Source: PALSA-505 sp035308365 (lineage in GTDB: Bacteria > Actinomycetota > Actinomycetes > Streptosporangiales > Streptosporangiaceae). Taken from it: 64,000 bases of DNA. Made by a program: the position numbers and the translations under genes. Positions 1 through 8,158 of the stretch are shown here, piece after piece. The notes under the pieces are model-generated. The model was given only the letters and a program-made list of their open reading frames with translations. It ran no database searches and was not told where the DNA came from. The DNA lies in the NCBI GenBank assembly GCA_035308365.1, contig DATGGU010000005.1:1-64000 (forward strand), read 5' to 3'. How positions within the stretch are numbered: the stretch's first letter is position 1; each line of letters starts with the position of its first letter.

Positions 1-1
1 C

Positions 2-475
2 ACCGAGGTCGAGCTGAAGGAGCGCAAGCACCGCATCGAGGACGCGGTGCGCAACGCCAAGGCAGCGGTCGAGGAGGGTGTCGTCGCCGGTGGCGGCGTG
101 GCCCTGCTGCAGGCCGGCACCAACGCCTTCAAGAAGCTGGAGCTGACCGGCGACGAGAGCACCGGCGCGAACATCGTGCGCCGCGCGCTGGCGGAGCCGC
201 TGAAGCAGATCGCCGTGAACGCCGGCCTCGAAGGCGGCGTGGTGGTCGAGAAGGTCTCGACGCTGGCCGCAGGCCACGGGCTCGACGCCGCGAGCGGCGA
301 CTACGTGGACATGTTCAAGGCGGGGATCATCGACCCGGCCAAGGTCACGCGTTCCGCGTTGCAGAACGCCGCTTCCATCGCGGGCCTGTTCCTCACCACC
401 GAGGCGGTCATCGCGGAGAAGCCGGAGAAGGAGAAGGCACCAGCCGCCCCCGGCGGCGGTGACATGGACTTCTAG
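2..475 (+). CDS. groL: Chaperonin GroEL, C-terminal part (5' end outside the window)
   Basis: The reading frame is already open at the window edge and encodes the last ~157 residues of a 60-kDa chaperonin. The stretch around 'LKERKHRIEDA' and 'VEEGVVAGGGVALL' is the GroEL equatorial-domain signature that helps form the ATP site, and the protein ends in the actinobacterial tail GGGDMDF. GroEL assembles double heptameric rings in the cytoplasm and folds proteins with GroES. The absence of a His-rich tail and the next gene being a cold-shock gene suggest the main groEL2-type copy rather than the groES-linked paralogue; that assignment is inference. A strong terminator follows the stop codon. Confidence 0.97.
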   Translation, partial: TEVELKERKHRIEDAVRNAKAAVEEGVVAGGGVALLQAGTNAFKKLELTGDESTGANIVRRALAEPLKQIAVNAGLEGGVVVEKVSTLAAGHGLDAASGDYVDMFKAGIIDPAKVTRSALQNAASIAGLFLTTEAVIAEKPEKEKAPAAPGGGDMDF

Positions 476-507
476 CCAGATCCGCTGACTAGAAGGTTCA
501 ATAGCAC

Positions 508-544
508 AAAAGGGCGGCCCCCGGCAGCGCGGGGCCGCCCTTTT
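508..544 (+). terminator. Rho-independent terminator of groEL
   Basis: A perfect 14-bp stem (aaaagggcggcccc at 508-521 and its complement at 531-544) with a 9-nt loop ends in a T run. It lies 32 bases after the groEL stop. Because the stem begins with A's and ends with T's it could act in both directions. Confidence 0.9.
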
Positions 545-612
545 AGCTATTTCGCCTGACCAGAGCAGACGTTTTGCATACGCGAGACGTTGTACTGAGG
601 GATTATCGGCGC

Positions 613-1653
613 ATGGACGCCAGCGCCGAGCAGCTCGTGCTCGACTACCTGAGTGAGCTGGCGGACGCGGCGCAGCGGATACTTCGCCCGGACGAACGGC
701 TCACGTTCATGGCGCGGTCACGCGCCGCCATCGCCAGGCAGATCGGCGAAACACGTGTGGCTGAGGCCAAAGACGTGCGGCGCCTGCTTGGCCTGTTCGG
801 TGACCCGGAGAGACTGGCAGCCCAGGAGCGGCAGCGGCTGGATGAGGCGGCTCCTGCTACCGCCAGGGTGGTGGCTGCTGAATCCGCGCCGTCTGGCATG
901 GGCGGCTCGCCCGGCGAGCCCGTGGCCCCCCCGAAGCGGCGGCCGGACGCAGGGCCGCGGCCATTCGCCGTTCCGAACCCGCACCGGCCGATAACCGCGC
1001 GGTGGCGCCCTGGCAGCGTCGCCGGAGGGTCATGGCAGCGTATGCCATGGGACCGCACGTCACCGGACCTGTTAGCGGCTGGCCGGGACACGCCGGAGCG
1101 CCTGCCGCCCCGCCGGGCGGCAGTGCCGCACCCGGCAGCGGCCGGCCCGCTGGGCGTGCCAGCCTGGTGGACTCAGCCGTCAGAACCAGGCGCAGAGCAG
1201 CCATTGGACTCAGACGACGAGTTGCTGGGCGGCCTGGCCGATGCGGGGACGGACCTGGCGGAGAACTGGCCGAGGGCCATTGTGACGCTGGCCCGCAGGC
1301 ACCCGCTGGAGGTGGCCGCGATCCTGCTGATCGCTGCTGGGGTGCTGGTCTACCCGTTCCCGCTGTGGCTGTTCGGCGTGGTCATCATCCTGGTGTCGCG
1401 GCTGTGGGATGTCCGGGACAAGGTGGCCGTGCTCGCCGCGCCGATCGCGGTCATGTTCGTCGGGGGTGCCCTGCTGGCCGGCCTGACGGCGAAGTCCGGG
1501 ACCCTGGCCGGTTTCGCGCACGCGGTTCGCATCGACGGATGGAATCTGATCCGGCTCGGCGTGCTGCTCAGCGCCATATACCTCGGCTGGCGGGTGCGCC
1601 AGGGGCGGCGGCCGCGCCGGGTGCCTTCCTGGTACCGGACGCCGCACGCCTGA
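613..1653 (+). CDS. Hypothetical membrane protein with N-terminal helical (HAAS-like) domain
   Basis: About 346 residues from the ATG at 613. An in-frame TTG at 574 would add 13 residues, but the ATG has a weak GGGA upstream and starts a credible helical domain. The first ~80 residues look like the short helical domain often found in membrane partners of PadR regulators ('VLDYLSELADAAQRIL'); this resemblance is tentative. Residues ~85-220 are Pro/Arg-rich and probably disordered. The C-terminal third holds three or four hydrophobic segments, starting at 'HPLEVAAILLIAAG' and ending at 'LIRLGVLLSAIYLGW'. No enzymatic motif is seen. The product is expected to be an integral membrane protein of unknown function. 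It stands alone between the groEL terminator and a hairpin at 1797. Confidence 0.7.
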   Translation: MDASAEQLVLDYLSELADAAQRILRPDERLTFMARSRAAIARQIGETRVAEAKDVRRLLGLFGDPERLAAQERQRLDEAAPATARVVAAESAPSGMGGSPGEPVAPPKRRPDAGPRPFAVPNPHRPITARWRPGSVAGGSWQRMPWDRTSPDLLAAGRDTPERLPPRRAAVPHPAAAGPLGVPAWWTQPSEPGAEQPLDSDDELLGGLADAGTDLAENWPRAIVTLARRHPLEVAAILLIAAGVLVYPFPLWLFGVVIILVSRLWDVRDKVAVLAAPIAVMFVGGALLAGLTAKSGTLAGFAHAVRIDGWNLIRLGVLLSAIYLGWRVRQGRRPRRVPSWYRTPHA

Positions 1654-1992
1654 GCTGCGAGACAGGCCCGCCATCCGGCTGAGGATGGTTGCGCACGGTG
1701 AATTCGGGTATCACGTCGGGTAGTAACCGATGGTTTCCCGGTCCGCACGCGATCCCGTCCCAGCACCATCATCCGAACGTGCGAGGCCGCGGATGACGTG
1801 GTCCCGGTACCGCCGGGACCACGTCGCTGTGCCGGGTGGCCGAACGCGCCGTTGGCCGCGGCGGAGGTGTGCGTGGTCTAGTCCAAACGCGACTGCCGTT
1901 GCCGCCGCGCTACCGATAGCCTTATTGGTGGCTTCGGTCCTGCCAAGGTCCCGAAGCGGTCAGAATCCCTTTCATCACGTGAGGTCCCGTCT
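1654..1992. other. Intergenic region, no gene seen
   Basis: 339 bases without a convincing coding frame. It holds one strong hairpin (1797-1823, listed separately) and must contain the promoter of the cold-shock gene. No clear -10/-35 pair was picked out. Confidence 0.6.
1797..1823 (+). terminator. Hairpin, possible terminator
   Basis: A perfect 11-bp stem (cgtggtcccgg at 1797-1807, complement at 1813-1823) with a 5-nt loop lies 144 bases after the stop of the upstream membrane-protein gene. There is no T tract, so terminator function is only inferred. Confidence 0.4.
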
Positions 1993-2376
1993 GTGCCGAC
2001 TGGCAAGGTCAAGTGGTATGACTCCGACAAGGGGTTCGGCTTCCTCACCCGCGACGACGGCGGTGAGGTGTTCGTGCATTCCTCCGCTCTGCAAACCGGG
2101 GCCGCAGGATTGCGGGCTGGTCAACGGGTGGAATTCGGAATCGCGGAGGGCCGCAAGGGTGCGCAGGCCCTGCAGGTTCGCCTGCTCGAGCCGCCGCCGA
2201 CGGTGGCTAGAACCAGTCGCAAGGATCCAGACGAAATGATCGTTCTGGTGGAGGATCTGATCAAGCTGCTGGATCAGGTCTCCACCGTGTACCGGCGGGG
2301 CAAGCACCCGGATGGCCGGGAGGCGAAGAAGATCGCGGCGGTACTGCGTGCCGTAGCCGACGATCTTGAACCCTGA
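1993..2376 (+). CDS. Cold-shock domain protein with C-terminal extension
   Basis: 127 residues from a GTG. Residues 1-67 are a canonical cold-shock OB fold. The RNP1-like 'KGFGFLTRDD' and RNP2-like 'VFVHSSAL' motifs, which bind single-stranded RNA and DNA, are both visible. A normal CspA ends near residue 67; here ~60 more residues follow, including a Leu-rich helix ('MIVLVEDLIKLLDQV') and a charged stretch. The role is likely as an RNA chaperone in the cytoplasm. A cspA gene close to groEL and DUF3027 is common in actinomycetes. Confidence 0.93.
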   Translation: MPTGKVKWYDSDKGFGFLTRDDGGEVFVHSSALQTGAAGLRAGQRVEFGIAEGRKGAQALQVRLLEPPPTVARTSRKDPDEMIVLVEDLIKLLDQVSTVYRRGKHPDGREAKKIAAVLRAVADDLEP

Positions 2377-2464
2377 CCCGCCACCGGTTGCCGTTGTACC
2401 GGCACCAGCCCTGATGGTGAAAATTTACGGACGTCTGCCCAGTTCAGCAGCGTGAATCTGGTCA

Positions 2465-4009
2465 CTAGCCGGGGTAGGGAGCCGTCTGGAGCCTGATCCT
2501 GCGGCGCCTCCGCAGGATCAGCACGACGAGCGAGACGCCGACTCCGGTGGCGGCGATGGACAGTCCGGCGGTTCCGCTGTTAGTGAACGACATGGCCACT
2601 CCGGCCAGGCCGCCGGCCACCCAGGAGAGCTGGTGCAGCGTCTCCGAGACCGCGAAGGCCGAGGAACGGATTTCCTCGCCGATCTCCCGCTGCACGATGG
2701 AATCGAGCGCCAGCTTGCCGAGCGCGGTCGCGAGCGCTGCGATGAACGCGACAATGAGCGCGGCGAACAGCCCGTAGAACCATGCGCAGGCCGCCGTGAT
2801 GACCGTGGCCAGCACGAGCATCATGAACAGCATCAGTTCGGGTGCCCTGGACTTCAGCATCGAGCCGATGGCCATGGCGACCATCCCACCGGCCGAGGCG
2901 GCCCCGACCATTCCGCCGAGCGCGAAATTCTGTGAGACCCCGTGGAAATGGTCGGTGCGGAGCAGAAATATCAGGAAGAAGATCATGTAGCCGGACAGGG
3001 CGCGCAGCGCGGCGTTGCCCCGCATCGCCTCGCCAACCACCGGGCCGACCTGCTGCAGCGTCCGCCACCGCACCTTGCGGTGCTCACCGTTCGGCGGCCC
3101 GGAATCGCCCTCCCGTCCCGGGGGGAGTGTACGCGTGTGGCCGTCGGAGGCCGCGGCCTGCCGGGCGGCGCCGGGGCCGGGGCCGCCCGGATCCGGCTGG
3201 TGCACGTGCAGTGGCTGGGTCGGCTCGAAGTCGGCCCGCGGCGTGTCCACATGGCCGGGCAGCCGCAGCGCGAGCGTCATGGCCGCTATGTAGATCACTG
3301 TGGCGATGCGCAGTACCCAGGCCGGGCCGAGCAGCTTGTCGAACCCGGCCGCCACCGAGGCGGCGATGGCCGTGGCGATCAGCGAGGCCAGGGCGGAGCG
3401 TGCGTTCGCCCGCACCAGCGTGATCTCCTGCGGCAGCAGCCGGGGGGCGATGGAGGCGCGCGCGACGCCGTAGGCCTTCTGCAGGACGAGGATGCCGAAC
3501 GCGGACGGCAGCAGGGTGAGCGGGTTCTTGACCGCGGCCGACATCCCCCAGCACAGCAGCCCGCGGGCCATCAAAGTACCGGCCAGGATGTAGCGGCGGC
3601 CGTCTTGCAGCCGGTCGAGCATCGGCCCGATGAAGGGGGCCAGCAGCGCGAACGGGGTCATCGTAATGATCAGGAACAGGACGACCTTGCTCCTGGCCTG
3701 ATCGACCGAGGTGTTGAAGAAGATCGTTCCGGCCAGGGAGACGGCCACGAAGCCGTCGCCGATGCTGCCGGCGGCGGTGAGCCTGATCAGGGCGCCCAGG
3801 CCGGTCTGGCCGGCCCCGGAGGCGTTCGTCAGCCGGTTGATGAACGCGGTTGTCGAGCGCGTGGCAGTGCGGGAGGCACGTGCGGCCGCCCCGGTGGCGG
3901 ACGCCGCGCCGCGGGCCGCGTCCCGCGCGCCGGACATTCGCATGGTTCCAGTATTCAGGGTGTGCCGGGCGACCGCGACCCGGCGGGCCCACCAGAGGGG
4001 GTTCTTCAA
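2465..4009 (-). CDS. MFS transporter
   Basis: 514 residues with about 12 hydrophobic segments. The first ~75 residues are Ala/Arg-rich and cytoplasmic, followed by 'GDGFVAVSLAGTIFF' (segment 1) and the A-motif-like loop 'GPMLDRLQDGRRYILAG'. A hydrophilic Pro/Gly-rich loop near residues 255-310 separates the two six-helix halves. It belongs to the MFS_1 type; the substrate cannot be told. The gene is divergent from the DUF3027 gene, with 90 bases between starts, and convergent with the cold-shock gene. Adjacent MFS and DUF3027 genes recur in actinomycetes. Confidence 0.88.
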   Translation of the reverse strand: MKNPLWWARRVAVARHTLNTGTMRMSGARDAARGAASATGAAARASRTATRSTTAFINRLTNASGAGQTGLGALIRLTAAGSIGDGFVAVSLAGTIFFNTSVDQARSKVVLFLIITMTPFALLAPFIGPMLDRLQDGRRYILAGTLMARGLLCWGMSAAVKNPLTLLPSAFGILVLQKAYGVARASIAPRLLPQEITLVRANARSALASLIATAIAASVAAGFDKLLGPAWVLRIATVIYIAAMTLALRLPGHVDTPRADFEPTQPLHVHQPDPGGPGPGAARQAAASDGHTRTLPPGREGDSGPPNGEHRKVRWRTLQQVGPVVGEAMRGNAALRALSGYMIFFLIFLLRTDHFHGVSQNFALGGMVGAASAGGMVAMAIGSMLKSRAPELMLFMMLVLATVITAACAWFYGLFAALIVAFIAALATALGKLALDSIVQREIGEEIRSSAFAVSETLHQLSWVAGGLAGVAMSFTNSGTAGLSIAATGVGVSLVVLILRRRRRIRLQTAPYPG

Positions 4010-4099
4010 GGCCGGCCAGCGAGAGTTGTCCGTGCAGCGGCCGGAAGATGGTAGTAAGAAGGTTCAGGTGGTCTCCTAGATGGGGGAGAATAGCTGACT

Positions 4100-4927
4100 G
4101 TGAGTCCAGCAGCCCGGTCCCGTACCAAGGAGCCTGACGACATGTGCGTCATGGCCAGCGACCTTGCCCGCGCGGCAGCGGTCGAACTGGCCGGGGAGGC
4201 GAACGTCGGCGGGCACGCCGGCATCGAGGTGGACGGCGACCGGGTCGCCACGCACCTGTTCGACTGCCTGCAGCCCGGATACGTCGGCTGGCGCTGGGCG
4301 GTCACCGTGGCCAGGGCCTCGCGGTCCAAGGTGGTCACCGTCAGCGAGGTGGTCCTGCTGCCTGGCCCGGACGCCCTGCTGGCGCCCGAGTGGGTACCGT
4401 GGCGGGACCGGCTCCGGCCCGGCGACGTCGGCGTCGGCGACCTGATGCCCGCGGCGCTCGACGATGAGCGCCTGGTTCCGGTGGTGGCCGAAGATGGGAC
4501 CGACGGCCTGCAGGACTGGCCGTCCACCGACGAGTCAGAAACGGCGGCGCGGCCGGAGGAACCCCGGGCCCGGGTGCTCTCGGCCATCGGCCGGGACGAA
4601 ACGGCCGAGCGCTGGTACACCGGTGATCATGGCCCGCAGTCGGCTGTGGCCAGGTCGGCGCCTGCTCAGTGCGTGAGCTGCGGCTTCCTGGTCCGGCTTG
4701 CCGGACCGCTGGGCGCCGTGTTTGGCGTATGCGCGAACGCCTACGCACCCGAGGACGGCCGGGTGGTCTCCGTTGACCACGGCTGCGGTGCGCACTCGGA
4801 GGCGACAGCCGTCCCAGGACATGAGCCAGCGATGCCGCCGATCATCGACGAGCTGGGCTACGACCTGGTCGACCAGCCAGGCGTCTCGGTCGAGGAAACC
4901 GTCTTCGAGTCCCTCGACCACGGCTAG
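4100..4927 (+). CDS. DUF3027 family protein
   Basis: 275 residues from a GTG at 4100; an ATG at 4142 is an alternative. The conserved block 'GYVGWRWAVTVARASRSK', then 'TVSEVVLLPG', 'LLAPEWVPWRDR' and 'GDLMPA', is the hallmark of DUF3027, an actinobacterial family of unknown function. The C-terminal part has a Cys pair ('SCGFLVRL' and a later 'GVCANAY') that could form a metal site, although this is only a guess. It is a soluble cytoplasmic protein. It lies beside the cold-shock and MFS genes as in related genomes. Confidence 0.92.
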   Translation: MSPAARSRTKEPDDMCVMASDLARAAAVELAGEANVGGHAGIEVDGDRVATHLFDCLQPGYVGWRWAVTVARASRSKVVTVSEVVLLPGPDALLAPEWVPWRDRLRPGDVGVGDLMPAALDDERLVPVVAEDGTDGLQDWPSTDESETAARPEEPRARVLSAIGRDETAERWYTGDHGPQSAVARSAPAQCVSCGFLVRLAGPLGAVFGVCANAYAPEDGRVVSVDHGCGAHSEATAVPGHEPAMPPIIDELGYDLVDQPGVSVEETVFESLDHG

Positions 4928-4967
4928 AGCAGGCCCGGTCGAGTTGGTGACGCTTTGCTGTCACGGC

Positions 4968-5351
4968 TCAGCGTGAGCCGTCGCTGTTACGGGTGGCGCG
5001 GCGGTCGGCTGCGCGGGCTCGGCTGCGCTGTAGGTGCGGGACGTACCAGAGCGCGAACAAACCCATGACCAGGCCGGCGACAGCGACCCAGATCCACCAG
5101 CGCTCGCGGGCCGGAATATCGCTGCGGACCGCCAGCAGGACGACCAGCGCCACCGCCCAGGCCGCCGTGAACACCGCTGTCACCAGGCGATCGTTGGCCT
5201 CCAGCGGCGGTGGCGACTCGCGGCGTGCGGCGGCGTTGCGAACGGCCGCCTGAACCGTACCCGGTTCGGCGCCTTCCGCGCCCGCGCCGCTGGCGGCTGA
5301 GTCGCTGGTGGCCGGGCCGGACTGGGGTTCCGGGTGGGACGCTCCGCTCAC
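4968..5351 (-). CDS. Small two-TM protein, DUF2530-like
   Basis: About 127 residues from the GTG at 5349-5351; the frame is open further upstream to 5504 but that extension has no protein-like character. After a ~55-residue polar N-terminus come two hydrophobic segments, 'LVTAVFTAAWAVALVVLLAV' and 'WWIWVAVAGLVMGLFALWYV', then a short Arg-rich tail. This is the DUF2530 layout, a family of unknown function. It is divergent from the MarR gene, and the 5549-5597 dyad lies between them, so both could be controlled from it. Confidence 0.75.
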   Translation of the reverse strand: MSGASHPEPQSGPATSDSAASGAGAEGAEPGTVQAAVRNAAARRESPPPLEANDRLVTAVFTAAWAVALVVLLAVRSDIPARERWWIWVAVAGLVMGLFALWYVPHLQRSRARAADRRATRNSDGSR

Positions 5352-5548
5352 AGGTACGAGGCTAGGGCATGGTTTGGCAGCGGTCTGCCGGGGAACCTTC
5401 GGGACACACTCCGGACCCTCTGACGTTCGTGCGGTAAACCCCGGATGACCGTGGATGAGGGAGGTGTTGTACTGATCGCCGTGACGGGGTGAGTTGTGGT
5501 CCAAGTCATGGTGTACTTGAACCGGGCGCTGGTGGCGCCATCCTTCGC

Positions 5549-5597
5549 GTTGCTAATGATTTGCAGGAATGCTCGCATCCTGCATATCGTTAGCAAC
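5549..5597. promoter_or_regulatory. 49-bp hyphenated dyad, probable MarR operator
   Basis: Arms of 20 bp (gttgctaatgatttgcagga at 5549-5568 and its near-complement at 5578-5597) match at 18 of 20 positions around a 9-bp centre. The dyad ends 18 bases before the marR start. MarR proteins usually bind such dyads in their own promoters, so autoregulation is the likely role; binding is inferred, not shown. Confidence 0.7.
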
Positions 5598-5614
5598 AGT
5601 AATGACTCAGGCTA

Positions 5615-6067
5615 ATGAACATGACAGCGACGCAGACCAGGTCGGACGCGGGCCTGGCCACGGCCTTGCGCATCTCGGTGAGCCGTCTCGCTCGCCGGCT
5701 GCGGGTAGAGCGGCAGGCGGAAGGCTTGACCTCACTCTCCGATACTCAGCTCGCCGCGCTCGCCGTGCTGGAGAAGCATGCCGCGATGACGCCGGGCGAG
5801 CTGGCAGAGTACGAGAAGGTGCAGCCGCCCTCCATGACCCGCGTGATCGCCGTCCTGGAGGAACGGCACCTGGTCATGCGCGCGCCGCATCCGACCGACC
5901 GGCGCCAGGTGGTCCTGACCGTGACCGAGGAAGGCCGGGCCCTGGTCGTCCAGGCGCGCAAGCGCAGGGACGCCTGGCTGGCCAAACGGCTGAAGGAGCT
6001 GACCCCGGAAGAGCGGGCCATCCTGCGCCAGGCGGCCCCGGTCCTGGAGAAGCTCAGCCAGGCCTAA
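5615..6067 (+). CDS. MarR family transcriptional regulator
   Basis: 150 residues forming a winged helix-turn-helix dimer. Recognition-helix region 'PPSMTRVIAVLEERHLVMR' and the wing 'HPTDRRQVVLTVTEEGRALV' (with the DRR motif of the family) are clear. The ATGs at 5615 and 5621 are both possible starts. The gene runs directly into an MFS exporter in another frame, a common pairing in which the repressor controls the efflux pump and is released by the exported compound. The large dyad just upstream fits autoregulation. Confidence 0.93.
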   Translation: MNMTATQTRSDAGLATALRISVSRLARRLRVERQAEGLTSLSDTQLAALAVLEKHAAMTPGELAEYEKVQPPSMTRVIAVLEERHLVMRAPHPTDRRQVVLTVTEEGRALVVQARKRRDAWLAKRLKELTPEERAILRQAAPVLEKLSQA

Positions 6068-7359
6068 GCTCGCGGCGCACCCCCCGTCTCGGTGCGGCGG
6101 CCCGCTCGCTCGGCCGCACGTTCAGCTCGCTGCGCATCCGGAATTACCGGCTGTTCGCCACCGGTCAGGTCATCTCGAACACCGGCTCCTGGATGCAGCG
6201 GGTCGCACAGGACTGGCTGGTCCTGGATCTGACCCATGGCAGCGGCAGTGCGCTGGGCATCACCACCGGGCTGCAGTTTCTCCCGCTGCTGCTGTTCAGC
6301 CTGTGGGGCGGCGCCATCGTGGACCGCTACCCCAAGCGGATCATCCTCATGGTCACCCAGGCCAGCGCCGGTGCGCTCGCCCTGATCCTCGGTGTGCTCG
6401 CGCTGACCGGCGAGGTGCGCATCTGGCACGTGTACGCGCTCGCCTTCGCGCTGGGCATGGTCACCGTGGTCGACAACCCGGCCAGGCAGACGTTCGCGGT
6501 GGAGATGGTCGGCCGGGCCGAGATGCCCAACGCCATCGCGCTGAACAGCGCCGTGTTCAACCTGGGCCGGATCGCCGGGCCAGCCGCTGCCGGGCTGATA
6601 ATCGCGGCCGTCGGGACGCCGACGGCCTTCCTGGTGAACGCCGCGTCCTACCTCGCGGTGATCGCCGGGCTCAAGCTCATGCGGCCGTCCGAGCTGCACC
6701 CCGCCGAACGTAAGCCCAGGGCCAAGGGACAGCTTCGCGAGGCGCTGGCCTACGTTCGGGCGCGGCCTGCCCTCTGGTCGCTGATGGTGCTGGTGTTCTT
6801 CGTGGCGACGTTCGGGATGAACTTCCAGGTCGCCATCCCGCTGATGGCGAAGGGCGTGTTCCACACCGGCGCGGGCGCGTTCGGGCTCGGCTCCACCGTG
6901 TTCGCGGCCGGTGCGCTGGGCGGGGCGCTGCTGGCCGCCCGCAGGAAGAAGCCGGGGCCCAGGCTGCTGCTGACCACCTCGTTCGTCTTCGGCCTGCTCG
7001 AGGTGCTGAACGGGCTGATGCCGTCGTTCTGGACCTTCGTGCTCGCGTTGTTCCCGATCGGGGTGGTGCTGATCACCTTCACCACGGCGGCCAACTCGGC
7101 CACGCAGCTCGGCACGACCCCGGACATGCGCGGCCGGGTCATGGGACTGTACCTGCTGGTGTTCCTCGGCGGCGCGCCGCTCGGGTCACCGCTGGTCGGC
7201 TGGGTCGCGCAGGCGTTCGGCCCGCGCACCAGCCTGATCGCCGGCGGGGCGATCTCCGCGGTCGCCGCCGCCGTGGTCGCGCTCATGCTCGCCCGCAGCC
7301 TGGACCTCAGGGTCCGGGACCAGCTCAGGCCGTCCACACTGCTGAAGGCGGCCGCCTGA
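6064..7359 (+). CDS. MFS exporter, start codon unresolved
   Basis: An MFS_3-type transporter of ~420 residues with 12 predicted helices. Segment 1 begins at 'NYRLFATGQVISNTGSWMQ', and the A-motif region is 'IVDRYPKRIILMV'. The coding frame overlaps the end of marR but has no ATG, GTG or TTG between 5602 and the Met in 'GSWMQ' (about 6192). The ATG at 5602 would require reading through all of marR in a wrong frame. A CTG at 6130 lies just before the first helix and is a possible start. The listed start is therefore only where the frame leaves marR. Presumed function: drug or metabolite efflux under MarR control. Confidence 0.85.
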   Translation, partial: LSSRRTPRLGAAARSLGRTFSSLRIRNYRLFATGQVISNTGSWMQRVAQDWLVLDLTHGSGSALGITTGLQFLPLLLFSLWGGAIVDRYPKRIILMVTQASAGALALILGVLALTGEVRIWHVYALAFALGMVTVVDNPARQTFAVEMVGRAEMPNAIALNSAVFNLGRIAGPAAAGLIIAAVGTPTAFLVNAASYLAVIAGLKLMRPSELHPAERKPRAKGQLREALAYVRARPALWSLMVLVFFVATFGMNFQVAIPLMAKGVFHTGAGAFGLGSTVFAAGALGGALLAARRKKPGPRLLLTTSFVFGLLEVLNGLMPSFWTFVLALFPIGVVLITFTTAANSATQLGTTPDMRGRVMGLYLLVFLGGAPLGSPLVGWVAQAFGPRTSLIAGGAISAVAAAVVALMLARSLDLRVRDQLRPSTLLKAAA

Positions 7360-7427
7360 CCCGCATTCGCGACGGCTGCCGCCGTGACCTGGGCGCAGCA
7401 CCTGCCCGGCTCTGGTACCCATAAGCA

Positions 7428-8012
7428 GTGAGATTGTTCGTCGCCATCACCCCGTCGGTGATAGCGCTCGGTGAACTGGAGCGGGTGGTCGCGCCGCTGC
7501 GGGCCTCCCGCCCTGAGCTTCGCTGGGCCAGCGCGGAGTCCTGGCATGTCACGCTCGCGTTCCTCGGCGAGGTGAACGAGAAAGCCACCCCGCGACTCGC
7601 GATCAAGCTGGGTAACGCCGCCGCCAGACATCGTGCCCTCGGTCTGCGGACCGCCAGCGGCGGCGCCTTCCCGAAGGCCTCCAGGGCGCGGGTGCTATGG
7701 ACGGGCCTCCAGGGTGACATGGACGCGCTGGACGCCATCGCCGAGTCGGTGGCGGCGGCCGCCCGGCATGCGAAGGTCCCGCCGCCGGACGCGGGACGGA
7801 TCTTCCGGCCGCACATAACCCTGGCCCGGTGCAAGGAACCGGTCAACGTCAGTGACCTGGTGGAATCGCTCAAGAGCCATGCCGGCAGCCCCTGGACGGC
7901 GGACCGGATCCACCTGATCCGCAGCTATCTGGGGCCGCGCCCGCACTACGAGTCCATCGGAAGCTGGGCGCTGAAGCCCTCTGCGGGCGACGGCGTAGGC
8001 TGCCAGACGTGA
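7428..8012 (+). CDS. thpR: RNA 2',3'-cyclic phosphodiesterase (LigT/ThpR type)
   Basis: 194 residues from a GTG. Both catalytic H-x-T-L motifs of the 2H phosphoesterase superfamily are present: HVTL at His40 and HITL at His129. The enzyme opens 2',3'-cyclic phosphate ends on RNA to 2'-phosphates. Length matches the bacterial ThpR family. The stop overlaps the GTG start of a tiny membrane-protein gene by four bases, which suggests translational coupling. Confidence 0.95.
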   Translation: MRLFVAITPSVIALGELERVVAPLRASRPELRWASAESWHVTLAFLGEVNEKATPRLAIKLGNAAARHRALGLRTASGGAFPKASRARVLWTGLQGDMDALDAIAESVAAAARHAKVPPPDAGRIFRPHITLARCKEPVNVSDLVESLKSHAGSPWTADRIHLIRSYLGPRPHYESIGSWALKPSAGDGVGCQT

Positions 8013-8104
8013 ACCGTGCGCCCCGCTGGCTGCTGCCCTCCGTGCTGGCGATCCTCGTGCTGGCCGTGCTCATCGGCGCACTGGTGCACCAGATCGCCCA
8101 CTGA
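8009..8104 (+). CDS. 31-residue single-TM protein
   Basis: A GTG start overlaps the thpR stop (GTGA). The product is 31 residues: a short basic head (VNRAPRW), one hydrophobic helix ('LLPSVLAILVLAVLIGALV') and the tail HQIAH. Positive charge before the helix suggests an N-in membrane anchor. The overlap and the clean hydrophobic profile argue that it is real, but it is too short to assign to a family. Confidence 0.55.
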   Translation: MNRAPRWLLPSVLAILVLAVLIGALVHQIAH

Positions 8105-8110
8105 CCTGAC

Positions 8111-8158
8111 CAGAACCTGGTTCCATGATCGTTCAAAGATTTTGAAATGGTCTTACAA
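8111..8158. repeat. Short dispersed intergenic repeat, copy A
   Basis: A ~48-bp segment between the convergent thpR and serC ends. It resembles 17045-17093: both contain a mini-hairpin gaacc/ggttc, then catgatcg, then gattttgaa and a ggtctt block. A weaker reverse-orientation copy lies near 11402-11440. Role unknown. Confidence 0.4.
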
